From positions 1 through 35,091 of the forward strand of contig JACPNP010000041.1 of NCBI GenBank assembly GCA_016185365.1: 35,091 nt of DNA. The letters run 5' to 3'. A program made the position numbers and the translations under genes. Under the pieces are notes generated by a model, which was not told the origin of the DNA, ran no database searches, and saw nothing but the letters and a program-made list of their open reading frames with translations. Origin of the DNA: Terriglobales bacterium. GTDB taxonomy: Bacteria; Acidobacteriota; Terriglobia; Terriglobales; Acidobacteriaceae. Numbering within the stretch: position 1 is the stretch's first letter; every line of letters begins with the position of its first letter. Positions 7,749 to 15,314 of the stretch are shown here, in pieces.

Positions 7749-8912
7749 CTATTGTGGGACCGCGTAGCAAGAAGTCGCGTATGAACCTGTTTGAAACATC
7801 CGCGCCTCATTTACACGTCGGTTGCGCATGCCAGGGCCGCCTGCGCCAAGACTCATAATATCCGCGGGAACTTGGCCAAGATTGCCTAGTGTGATGTCTC
7901 TCCAAACGTCATGGGTCCGAAGACTTCCCATTCCCATGTTGAAGGCAAGACTGACCAAGGCATCGAACTGGTGTTGTGTGTAGGGACGATGGAGATTAGC
8001 AGCAGTTTGGCGTGCCGCGCCTGAAAGATCCCGTCTAAACTGGGCCAAAGCCGCTTCTCGGGTCATACCACTAGGGTAGTTGGCGCGATCCGCTTGGGTG
8101 CATTGACCAAGGTGCAGAAGATGACCGAATCCAACTGTGCAGTTTTTAAGACGATCATCATAAATCCCATAATTCGGCTTATGACCCTCACAACTCAGGA
8201 GGAAATGTTCCAAAGAACCGTCCGAGGGAATCCAGTAATGGAGGAAATACAGAGCGCTCAAATTTCCGAAAAAGATGTACAACATGGAATTGTCGCTTGC
8301 TGGAAATTCGGGGTCAATTTCAAGCACGCCAAAAGTGGGTCTGAAGGCCAGCTCGAGAACACTTAGTGCACTCCCACCAAATTGCCCCTTATAGATCGAA
8401 CCAAACCCCCTTTCGCATTCCCCCGACCCCGGAACACTGTCGGTCAGCGCCGGGCAGCCAAAGAGCCCCAACGGATCCACGAACCCGCTGGGCTGGTTCA
8501 GCACATACGCAAACCGATTAAGCGACTGCGGGTCTGAGGCGTCCCCGCCCAGCGGGTCGGCCTGCAGGAAGCGTCCCAGCCGCGGATCGTACTCCCGGAA
8601 CCAGGTGTGATAGAGCCCGGTCGAGCCGTTGTAGTCATAGCCCGCGTAGTGCACCCGGGAGAAGGTCAGCGGATTGGTCCAGCCCTGGGCCGAGGCGCAG
8701 GCCAGATTGTCGCCGTAAGGATTCGTGGCGCAGTCCTGACCCTCGTACCAGCCTCCACGCGTACACAAACACAAAGGTGGCATTGCCCATTTCCGTTTTC
8801 TCGTCTTGAAAGGTAGGAATCTCAATAATGACATTTTTTTTAGCGCTAACGTAGGCTTTGGGAGTGCCCCGAAATCTTTCATGACAGAAGCCAGCACCGT
8901 CAGGTGCTTCAC
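7749..8912 (-). CDS. RHS core fragment fused to GH24 phage-type lysozyme tip (orphan toxin cassette)
   Basis: From 8753 downward the frame encodes the RHS-associated core (WYEGQDC, HTWFREYDPRLGRFLQADP, SLNRFAYVLNQPSGFVDPLG), then a linker, then a GH24 muramidase. The latter has SCEGHKPNYGIYDDRLKNCT VGFGH-like order: catalytic Glu, then Asp about ten residues later and Thr before GFGH, followed by AALAQFRRDLSGAARQTAANL and QFDALVSLAFNMG, both typical of T4/P22-type lysozymes. It would cleave peptidoglycan MurNAc-GlcNAc bonds in the periplasm of a target cell. The ORF opens at GTG 8912, but 8754-8912 is another gene read out of frame; the RHS homology has no start of its own. It therefore looks like a displaced tip available for recombination into a full RHS gene. 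Confidence 0.8.
   Translation of the reverse strand: MKHLTVLASVMKDFGALPKPTLALKKMSLLRFLPFKTRKRKWAMPPLCLCTRGGWYEGQDCATNPYGDNLACASAQGWTNPLTFSRVHYAGYDYNGSTGLYHTWFREYDPRLGRFLQADPLGGDASDPQSLNRFAYVLNQPSGFVDPLGLFGCPALTDSVPGSGECERGFGSIYKGQFGGSALSVLELAFRPTFGVLEIDPEFPASDNSMLYIFFGNLSALYFLHYWIPSDGSLEHFLLSCEGHKPNYGIYDDRLKNCTVGFGHLLHLGQCTQADRANYPSGMTREAALAQFRRDLSGAARQTAANLHRPYTQHQFDALVSLAFNMGMGSLRTHDVWRDITLGNLGQVPADIMSLGAGGPGMRNRRVNEARMFQTGSYATSCYAVPQ
8464..8753 (-). repeat. RHS core direct repeat, copy 2
   Basis: Gap-free counterpart of 6842-7131. The block ends sharply at 8753, exactly where the adjoining secreted-protein gene begins, so 8753/8754 is a recombination junction. Confidence 0.9.
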
Positions 8913-9261
8913 TTATTGTCCACAACCGTTCCCAATTCCCAGCGTTACTTTGAAACACGGTTACAGTGAGGCAGTGACCATTGCCGGCCGATGTAATAAG
9001 AAGAATCTGCTTTCTGGAGGACAAACGTTTCGCGTCTAGATTGTCTATTCTCGCTTCCTCGAGGTCGTCATCGATTCCTGAAAGTATTCTTAAATATCGC
9101 ACTTGCGACGGCGGGAGTCCTGTGATGCGCGCCCACTTCCGATCATCGTGTAGATGAATAGCCGTCCAGTCCGGAGGAGGGGGCGTAGCTGCGCATCTGC
9201 GGCACCAGACGCAAAAAAAAACAGTGGCGAGAATTAATCGCATCGCGGACCTAGCTGGCAT
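8635..9261 (-). CDS. secreted putative immunity protein, 3' end overwritten by RHS core DNA
   Basis: ATG 9261 has GAGGA six bases upstream. The product begins with an N-terminal signal peptide (MRLILATVFFCVWC region) and continues with a soluble domain: QILLITSAGNGHCLTVTVFQ, NWERLWTISEAPDGAGFC and NVIIEIPTFQDEKTEMGNAT. No family is recognised; alternating beta strands with cysteines recall the neighbouring secreted protein at 9341-10045. At codon YAW (8754) the sequence runs into the RHS core block and the remaining 40 residues are RHS DNA in a wrong frame. The gene has thus probably lost its native C-terminus. Its cognate toxin is not present, so it looks like an orphan immunity gene. Confidence 0.55.
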   Translation of the reverse strand: MPARSAMRLILATVFFCVWCRRCAATPPPPDWTAIHLHDDRKWARITGLPPSQVRYLRILSGIDDDLEEARIDNLDAKRLSSRKQILLITSAGNGHCLTVTVFQSNAGNWERLWTISEAPDGAGFCHERFRGTPKAYVSAKKNVIIEIPTFQDEKTEMGNATFVFVYAWRLVRGSGLRHESLRRQSGLRLGPGLDQSADLLPGALRGL

Positions 9262-9340
9262 GGAATTCCTCAATGATTCATTACTGAAAGCACGCGGCTA
9301 GTTGTAATACAGTTAGTCAGGTAATTATTGAAAGTGCTCA

Positions 9341-10045
9341 CTATTCCTTGGAAGAGTGCGCATCGCACGGTGTAATCTGGGGCTCTTTTAGGCGGTGTTG
9401 CTCCCCGTCATCGCCCAGTCTCGCCCATTGCGCGGTGTAGCATCCACACTCACCATAGGATGATCCATTGAACTTATAAACTGTCACTTCAGATTCAAAT
9501 GCTGAACCGTGCCTCGTAAGGACGATATCGAAAAAATTTATGCTTCGACTCGAGCGAACCGTGAACGTCTGCGCTTCAGCCTCCAACAAAATATTGTACT
9601 TGCCTCCACGCCGATACAAGACCCAGAACATACAGTTCCCTGTGGGACTACAGCCGGATTTTTCTCCTCCGGCTTGGGCAATGACCTCGGGTGTGCCATC
9701 GCCGTTGAGGTCAACATATTTGATCCGAGTCTGCGTCGCAGTCGCTCGCATTTCCTCCTCTGAGCCAATTCCTAGTCCCGCGGCAAGCGAGCGAAGCTGC
9801 CTAGCAATGGCCACAATCAGCCGTTGACGCTCTGCGGGCGCGAGGTTCTCTATCCGACTAATGCTTTGCTTCCAGCTTAGTTCGTTCGCCTTGCGCCAGT
9901 CCCAAACTAGACGAAGACACTTACTTGATGATGCGGCTCGTCCAGACTGATGAGCGGTCTGACCGGGACAAGGAAGACACAAAAAAGCGCACAGAACACC
10001 TCCTACCAAAGCAAGCCGGATTGATTTTCCTCTCAGGTCGAACAT
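9341..10045 (-). CDS. secreted protein with DLNGDGxPEV motif, putative immunity to lysozyme-like RHS tip
   Basis: A 234-residue protein. ATG 10045 with AGAGG six bases upstream is preferred to TTG 10066. It has a signal peptide (IRLALVGGVLCAFLCLPCPGQTA), a helical middle (LAPAERQRLIVAIARQLRSL) and a beta-rich part starting IKYVDLNGDGTPEVIAQAGG, an FG-GAP/VCBS-like Asp-rich turn, then CMFWVLYRRGGKYNILLEAE and INFFDIVLTRHGSAFESEVT. It starts 8 bases after the lysozyme-like tip remnant, the tight spacing expected of a toxin-immunity pair. A periplasmic inhibitor of peptidoglycan hydrolase is my inference from location and export signal. Confidence 0.65.
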   Translation of the reverse strand: MFDLRGKSIRLALVGGVLCAFLCLPCPGQTAHQSGRAASSSKCLRLVWDWRKANELSWKQSISRIENLAPAERQRLIVAIARQLRSLAAGLGIGSEEEMRATATQTRIKYVDLNGDGTPEVIAQAGGEKSGCSPTGNCMFWVLYRRGGKYNILLEAEAQTFTVRSSRSINFFDIVLTRHGSAFESEVTVYKFNGSSYGECGCYTAQWARLGDDGEQHRLKEPQITPCDAHSSKE

Positions 10046-10053
10046 CCCATCCT

Positions 10054-10428
10054 CTACTGAAAACAACTCGTTATTTGCAAAACGTTGCTCACGTAGTTTC
10101 CTGCTCCCCTGGGAGCTGTGCCTTTATCAAGCGCAGCTACACCCAACAATGCTTTCCCGAAAGTATATCTGTTGCCAGCATTATGGGCGCGTATTGCCGC
10201 AGGAACCGCCATCGCGCCTAAAACAGAGTAGGTGCTCAAGCTGCGTGCAAAATTACTTGCCGTCCAATTTAGATTGAATGCGGGATTGAAAGCCTGTGCG
10301 TTACTAACTTCAGGATGGCGGCCGCCGTCTATCTGGAAAATCCCGCGCCCTTGCCCCCCGCCGTACTCCCAAATATTCTGAAACCCCGTTTCTCGGACTG
10401 CCATAGCAGCCAAAATGGCTGGGTCGAC
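10054..10428 (-). pseudogene. 5'-truncated goose-type lysozyme / lytic transglycosylase tip
   Basis: About 124 residues remain. VDPAILAAMAVRETGFQN contains the catalytic Glu of SLT/goose-type lysozymes, GRGIFQIDGGRHPE is the GxFQID block, and AIRAHNAGNRYTFGKAL with GAGNYVSNVLQITSCF is the usual end. The upstream part, presumably an RHS core, is missing: at about 10429 the frame meets an IS5-type transposase fragment. By analogy with the GH24 cassette it is the remains of a third RHS tip aimed at peptidoglycan. It has no native start codon. Confidence 0.7.
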
Positions 10429-10712
10429 CCCTTTTTGCGGCCCGTGGCCGCTTGTTGATGGGCCTTCACGATGGTCGAATCCAGCATCAGGTACCGGTTG
10501 TCGCGCTCCTTCACCAAGGCCGCAAACACGCGCTCCCAAACCCCGCTGTGCGCCCACCGCACAAAGCGTTTATGCACGCTCTTGTACTTGCCGTAGCGCT
10601 CGGGCAGGTCTTGCCAGCGCGCCCCGGAACGCAAGATCCACAGGACGGCGTTGACGAACAGGCGGTTGTCGACCGCAGTCTCCGCCGCGCGGGATTTGAC
10701 CAGGAGTTCCAT
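10429..10712 (-). mobile_element. IS5-family transposase N-terminal fragment
   Basis: From ATG 10712 the frame reads NAVLWILRSGARWQDLPERYGKYKSVHKRF and YLMLDSTIVKAHQQAATGRKKG. This is the DUF4096-type N-terminus and the first catalytic Asp (MLDST) of IS5-family transposases. It breaks off after GRKKG, where the lysozyme-like remnant starts in another frame, so two thirds of the element are gone. Its start is only 19 bases from the initiator tRNA. It belongs to a different subgroup from the remnants at 29315 and 34851. Confidence 0.85.
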
Positions 10713-10725
10713 CCTTATTTAGTAT
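10696..10725 (+). promoter_or_regulatory. possible tRNA-fMet promoter inside the IS remnant
   Basis: TTGACC (10696-10701) and TAGTAT (10720-10725) with an 18-base spacer. The -10 lies only five bases before the mature tRNA, so the fit is imperfect. The -35 lies within the transposase fragment, implying that the insertion supplies or replaced the tRNA promoter. Confidence 0.3.
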
Positions 10726-10730
10726 GGATG

Positions 10731-10807
<77 letters not shown>

Positions 10808-10837
10808 ATCTTCCCACAAATCAGCAAGGTCACCGGG

Positions 10838-10883
10838 GTCCTTCGACTCGCTACGCTCGCTCAGGATTTCGCGTGCCGGCTCC
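10838..10883 (+). repeat. GTCCTTCGACTC...GCTCAGGATTTCG short repeat, copy B
   Basis: Counterpart of 5421-5473, here with the middle CTACGCTC. It lies between the two 27-bp copies, followed by further TGCGCTCGCTC words. Confidence 0.6.
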
Positions 10884-10921
10884 CGCTCGTTGCGCTCGCT
10901 CACGCCGGCAAAGCCGCTCAA

Positions 10922-10948
10922 GTTCAAATCCAGCCCCCGCAACCAATC
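10922..10948 (+). repeat. 27-bp direct repeat, displaced copy of the tRNA-fMet 3' end
   Basis: Exact repeat of 10784-10810, 138 bases downstream; flanks then diverge (CCTCC instead of TTCCC). Candidate attachment-site remnant. Confidence 0.85.
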
Positions 10949-11016
10949 CCTCCTTCTAAAATTCAAGTCAATCGAGAACAAGGATATTCAGCGGAAACGT
11001 TCTCGCCTAATCGTTA

Positions 11017-12387
11017 TCAGGCGTGAATCGTCGTCCGTTGGGGCTCTTGCGCTGGAAGCGACGCAGCGAGTGCGGCCGCCAAGACATCGAGACCTTCGTC
11101 GAACTGTTCGTCCGTGATCACCAGAGGCATGAGCAGGCGGACGATGTTTCCGCTGCTGCCGGCAGAGATGGTGAGCAGTCCATGTTCGTAGCAGTACTTA
11201 CCGATGGCTTTGACCGCCTCTGCGTCGGGCCGGCGCGACGTCGCGTCGCGGATCATTTCCAGCGACCGCATCGCACCCAGGCCATGAATGGCGCCGATCC
11301 GCGGCCAGCGCGCTTGCCAATCCCGCGCGCGGGTCATAAAGCGATCGCCCAGATGTATTGCCCGGCCGCAAAGATCTTCGCGTTCCACCAGATCCAGCAC
11401 CGCAAGCGCGGCCTGGCACGCGACCGGGTTTCCCCCGAATGTGCCTCCTACCGCGCCCACGCCCGGCGCGTCCATGATCTCCGCGCGGCCGGTGACGGAA
11501 GCAAGGGGCAATCCGCCGCCGAGTGATTTTGCCGTGACCAGCAGATCCGGCTCCACGCCCATCTGCTCGCAGGCAAAAAGCGTCCCGGTGCGTGCGATCC
11601 CGGTCTGCACTTCGTCAGCAATGAGCAGGATGCCCTGCTTGCGGCAGATCTCATGCAGTGTCTTGAGATAATCCGCCGGTGGAGCAATGAAGCCGCCTTC
11701 ACCCAAGACCGGTTCGATGATCATGGCGGCGACCGACTCCGCAGCCACCGTGCGCTTGAATACATCGTCCAAATGGTGGGCACAGGCCAACTGGCACGAA
11801 GGGTAGGTCTTGCCGAAGGCGCAACGGTAGCAATAGGCAAAGGGGATGCGGTACGTGTCCGATGGGAACGGCTCGAATCCAGCCTTGTAGGGATGGGTCT
11901 TGCTGGTGAGAGCCAGCGCCTTCAATGTGCGTCCATGGAACGCATCCTCGAAACAAATAATGGCGGGACGTTTGGTGAACGCGCGGGCAAACTTGACCGC
12001 ATTCTCGACCGCTTCCGCACCGGTGTTCGCAAGAAATGTCTTCTTCGGGGCGGGCACCGGCGCCAGGCGATTCAGCCGCTCGGCCAGAGCGATGTAAGGC
12101 TCATAGGGAGCCACGCTGAAGCAGGTGTGCATGAAGCGATCGAGCTGCGCATGCACAGCATCCAGGACCGGCCGCGCTCGATGGCCGGCATTCTCGCAGC
12201 CGATGCCACCGGCAAAATCAAGGAAGCGATTCCCGTCCACGTCTTCCAGCACGGCGCCCTCGGCCTTGGCCGCGAAAACGGGCGTGGCGTGGTACACGCC
12301 ACGAGCGACCGCTGCCTCGCGGCGACGCATCAGCGCCTGGGACTTTGGCCCGGGGACCGGAGTGCGCAGCTGGATGGACTTGGCCAT
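11017..12387 (-). CDS. gabT: 4-aminobutyrate aminotransferase (class III)
   Basis: A PLP enzyme that converts GABA plus 2-oxoglutarate to succinate semialdehyde plus glutamate. The 456 residues match the family length. NTGAEAVENAVKFAR (121-135) binds the cofactor phosphate, DEVQTG (258-263) holds the Asp contacting the pyridine ring, and TAKSLGGG gives the Schiff-base Lys287; TFGGNPVACQAAL is also conserved. It is the last gene of the leftward operon and starts 3 bases after the aldehyde dehydrogenase stop. Related omega-aminotransferases such as 5-aminovalerate transaminase cannot be excluded by motif alone. A weak hairpin (CGCCT...AGGCG, 11003-11022) overlaps its end. Confidence 0.88.
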   Translation of the reverse strand: MAKSIQLRTPVPGPKSQALMRRREAAVARGVYHATPVFAAKAEGAVLEDVDGNRFLDFAGGIGCENAGHRARPVLDAVHAQLDRFMHTCFSVAPYEPYIALAERLNRLAPVPAPKKTFLANTGAEAVENAVKFARAFTKRPAIICFEDAFHGRTLKALALTSKTHPYKAGFEPFPSDTYRIPFAYCYRCAFGKTYPSCQLACAHHLDDVFKRTVAAESVAAMIIEPVLGEGGFIAPPADYLKTLHEICRKQGILLIADEVQTGIARTGTLFACEQMGVEPDLLVTAKSLGGGLPLASVTGRAEIMDAPGVGAVGGTFGGNPVACQAALAVLDLVEREDLCGRAIHLGDRFMTRARDWQARWPRIGAIHGLGAMRSLEMIRDATSRRPDAEAVKAIGKYCYEHGLLTISAGSSGNIVRLLMPLVITDEQFDEGLDVLAAALAASLPAQEPQRTTIHA

Positions 12388-12390
12388 TCT

Positions 12391-13866
12391 TCAGTACCAG
12401 CCGATGGGCTGTTCGTTCAGGTTGAAATGCACTTGTTTGATCTCGAGATATTCGTCGATACCCCAGGGCCCCAATTCGCGGCCGAAGCCCGATTGCTTGT
12501 ACCCGCCCCAGGGCGCTTCGACATAGGTCGGTTGCATGTGATTCACCCAGACGATGCCGGCGCGGAGCGCTTTCACCATACGCATGGCGCGGAAGATGTC
12601 CCGCGACCAGACGGCCGCCGCCAGACCGTACGGCGTGTCATTGGCGATACGCAGCGCATCTTTCTCATCCTCGAACGGGATCACCGTGGCCACCGGGCCA
12701 AAGATCTCTTCGCGGGCGATGCGGGCGGAGTTGTCAACATCGTAGAAGACGGTCGGCTCCACAAAGAAGCCTTTGTGGAAGGCTTTTGACTTTCCACCAC
12801 CCGCCGCGACTTTGGCTTCCTTCTTTCCGATCTCCTGGTAGGCAAGGACGCGATCATATTGCTCTTTGCTTACCAGCGGCCCCATCTTGGTTTCGCGCTC
12901 CAGCGGAGGACCCAGCTTGATGGTCTTGGCCTTGGCTGCCATCGCCTCCACAAATTTGCTGTAGATCTTTCTTTCGACCAGGATGCGGCTTCCCGCGGAA
13001 CAGACTTCGCCCTGGTTGATGAAGACTCCGAAGAGCGCGCCATCGATCGAGGCTTCGAAGTCGGCATCCGCGAAGAAGATATTCGGGGACTTGCCACCAA
13101 GCTCGAGTGTGACTCGTTTGATGTTCTCGGCGGCGGCCTTAAGAATGATCTTCCCGACGGCCGCGCTGCCGGTGAAAGCAATCTTGTCCACATCAGGATG
13201 GGCGACCAGCGACGCGCCCGCCGTCTCGCCGTATCCGGTCACGATGTTGACTGCCCCGGCAGGGAGACCCGCCTGGTCGAAGTGTTTCGCCAGCTCCAGC
13301 ACTGTGAGCGGAGTCTGTTCGGCCGGCTTGAGTACGCACGTACAACCAGCCGCCAGAGCCGGCGCAAGCTTCCATGCGGCCATCAACAGCGGATAATTCC
13401 AGGGGATGATCTGGCCTGCCACCCCCACCGGTTCCTTTAATGACAGACTCAGCGCATTGTCAGGGACCGGGTTCACATGGCCCATGACCTTGGTGGCCAA
13501 GCCACCGTAATATTCGAAACAGGTGGCGACGTCGTTGATATCGAATTCGGCTTCCACGATGGGCTTGCCGGAGTTTCGCGATTCGATCTCCGCCAGCCGC
13601 GGCATCTCTCGCCGGACGGTTTCGGCGATACGGAACAGGACCCGGCCACGTTCCTGGGCGGTCGTCTGGCTCCAAGTCTCAAAACAGGCGCGCGCGGCGG
13701 ACACAGCGCGGTCAACGTCTTCCGCTCCTGCGTCCGGCACATGGGCGATGATTTCTTCCGTCGATGGGTCGTAGACCGGAAGTGTCGCTTTCCGGGCGCC
13801 GCTTTGCCACTTGCCGCCGATCATCATCTGCAGGTCCTGCACATCCGCTCGGACACCAGTTGCCAT
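12391..13866 (-). CDS. NAD-dependent aldehyde dehydrogenase (aminoaldehyde/betaine-aldehyde type)
   Basis: About 491 residues of the ALDH superfamily. Landmarks, numbered from ATG 13878: PWNYP (159-163), FTGSAAVGK, LELGGKSP with general base Glu259, NQGEVCSAGSR with catalytic Cys293, and the C-terminal APWGGYKQSGFGRELG typical of betaine-aldehyde and gamma-aminobutyraldehyde dehydrogenases. With gabT next door, oxidation of 4-aminobutyraldehyde to GABA, or of succinate semialdehyde, would connect amine oxidation with GABA use; the substrate is inferred. ATG 13866 has GGGGGA five bases upstream; ATG 13878 lacks a ribosome-binding site and is the alternative. Confidence 0.88.
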   Translation of the reverse strand: MATGVRADVQDLQMMIGGKWQSGARKATLPVYDPSTEEIIAHVPDAGAEDVDRAVSAARACFETWSQTTAQERGRVLFRIAETVRREMPRLAEIESRNSGKPIVEAEFDINDVATCFEYYGGLATKVMGHVNPVPDNALSLSLKEPVGVAGQIIPWNYPLLMAAWKLAPALAAGCTCVLKPAEQTPLTVLELAKHFDQAGLPAGAVNIVTGYGETAGASLVAHPDVDKIAFTGSAAVGKIILKAAAENIKRVTLELGGKSPNIFFADADFEASIDGALFGVFINQGEVCSAGSRILVERKIYSKFVEAMAAKAKTIKLGPPLERETKMGPLVSKEQYDRVLAYQEIGKKEAKVAAGGGKSKAFHKGFFVEPTVFYDVDNSARIAREEIFGPVATVIPFEDEKDALRIANDTPYGLAAAVWSRDIFRAMRMVKALRAGIVWVNHMQPTYVEAPWGGYKQSGFGRELGPWGIDEYLEIKQVHFNLNEQPIGWY

Positions 13867-13895
13867 CGCGTCCCCCATTAGTCAGCAGATTCTCA

Positions 13896-15311
13896 TTACG
13901 TTGCGATCGGCCGATCCCGATCTCCGCCATAGACGAAAAAAAAGAAGACTGCCAGAACAACGAAAAACGCAGTGCCCAGCGCCATCTTGCCTTCGAACAA
14001 CCAGACCGATCTCGTTCCTGAAGGCGGCACGAAGGCGACCACCATGCCGATCGCCGTGGTGACAATCCCACTTACACCTGCAAACCACAGCGTCCGGCTT
14101 TGATAACACCCTTTTGCGTCCGGGCGCATCGCGATCCTGATCAGGGCGGCATAGACGTAAAGGAACGGGACCAATTGCAGCACGACCGCCAGGGCCAACA
14201 TCAATTGAAACGCGTCCTTCACGCTGGCCTGGCCCATGAAACTCATGGCCAGGAACAGCGCCGAAAAAATGCCATGCGCCATCAGCGCCACATACGGCGT
14301 GGCCGCCCGTGGATGCAAACGTCCCAACGGCTCCGGTAAATAGCGGTCAAGACCGGCGACGAAGGGGATGCGTGCGGACCCTGACAACCAAGCCGATGCG
14401 ATTCCTGCGATGGAGACGCTCATCACCAGCGCAAGAGGCGCGACCACCACGGATAGCCCCAGCTTCCCTGCCATACTGCTGATCGCTTCCACCATACCCT
14501 GGAGGACGCCGATCTCCTCCTTCGGGACGGCAAGCAACAACGTCAGTGTCGCGCCGATATACAAAATACCGCTCGCAATCCCGCCCCAGACAACCGCGCG
14601 GGGCACCGTCTTCTCCGGGTCGCGGATCTCATCGCCCATCACAGACCCGAGCTCCAATCCGACCAGCCCGAAACAGATGGTGCCGAAGGTGGCCACAATA
14701 TGCCAGTCGGCGCCCACCACGCTGAAATCCGCCGCGCGCAGCATGGTGCCTTCACGCCAATATGTCGCCACTCCGAGTGCAATGAGCGCGACCGCCACGA
14801 ATCCAGTCCCGATGCCGCCCAGGTTGTTTACCCACTTGCCGACACCCGACCCGAGAATGTTGAGCAGCACCAGGATCACCAGCGCGGCCAATGCGGCAAA
14901 AAACGTGAACTGAGGGTCCTCCGCCAGTTTTTTGGCGCCGGGGCCGGCGGCGAAGGTGGCCACGCCGACCAGGTACAACAGCACGGTGGGCACGTAAAAG
15001 ACGTTGTTCGTCCAATAGCACCAGCCGGAGAGGAACCCGTGGAAATCACCGAAGTATTTCTTCGTCCACAGGTATACGCCGCCTTCGCCGGGGTAACGCC
15101 GCGACAACTCGATCACGGCTATGCCCTGCGGCCAGAAAAAACAGACCAGCGCCAGCAGCCAAAGCCAGACCGTAACGCCCCCGTTGGCGGCGATGGACGG
15201 AACCACATTCAGGTTCACCACCGCCACCACGAAGAGCAGTACCAGATCCCGCAATCCGAGCGCGCGCTTCAACCCATGCGCGGCTGAGGGGGCTGCGGGT
15301 GTCGCCGACAT
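13896..15311 (-). CDS. APC-superfamily amino-acid/amine permease
   Basis: A 471-residue protein with about 12 membrane segments. The N-terminus (GLRDLVLLFVVAVVNLN) is the unwound first helix of the APC fold, IELSRRYPGEGGVYLWTKKY is the conserved helix-2/3 block, and GLVGLELGSVMGDEIRDPEK is the helix-6/7 signature found in amino acid and polyamine/GABA exchangers. It ends 17 bases before ALDH and begins 3 bases after the aminotransferase stop, so it belongs to the same operon. GABA, putrescine or another amino acid are possible cargos. Confidence 0.88.
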   Translation of the reverse strand: MSATPAAPSAAHGLKRALGLRDLVLLFVVAVVNLNVVPSIAANGGVTVWLWLLALVCFFWPQGIAVIELSRRYPGEGGVYLWTKKYFGDFHGFLSGWCYWTNNVFYVPTVLLYLVGVATFAAGPGAKKLAEDPQFTFFAALAALVILVLLNILGSGVGKWVNNLGGIGTGFVAVALIALGVATYWREGTMLRAADFSVVGADWHIVATFGTICFGLVGLELGSVMGDEIRDPEKTVPRAVVWGGIASGILYIGATLTLLLAVPKEEIGVLQGMVEAISSMAGKLGLSVVVAPLALVMSVSIAGIASAWLSGSARIPFVAGLDRYLPEPLGRLHPRAATPYVALMAHGIFSALFLAMSFMGQASVKDAFQLMLALAVVLQLVPFLYVYAALIRIAMRPDAKGCYQSRTLWFAGVSGIVTTAIGMVVAFVPPSGTRSVWLFEGKMALGTAFFVVLAVFFFFVYGGDRDRPIAT

Positions 15312-15314
15312 CCG

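Noticed and set aside
8754-8912. Native N-terminus of the RHS-GH24 protein
   Set aside because: These codons are the immunity-like gene in a wrong frame; RHS homology begins at 8753.
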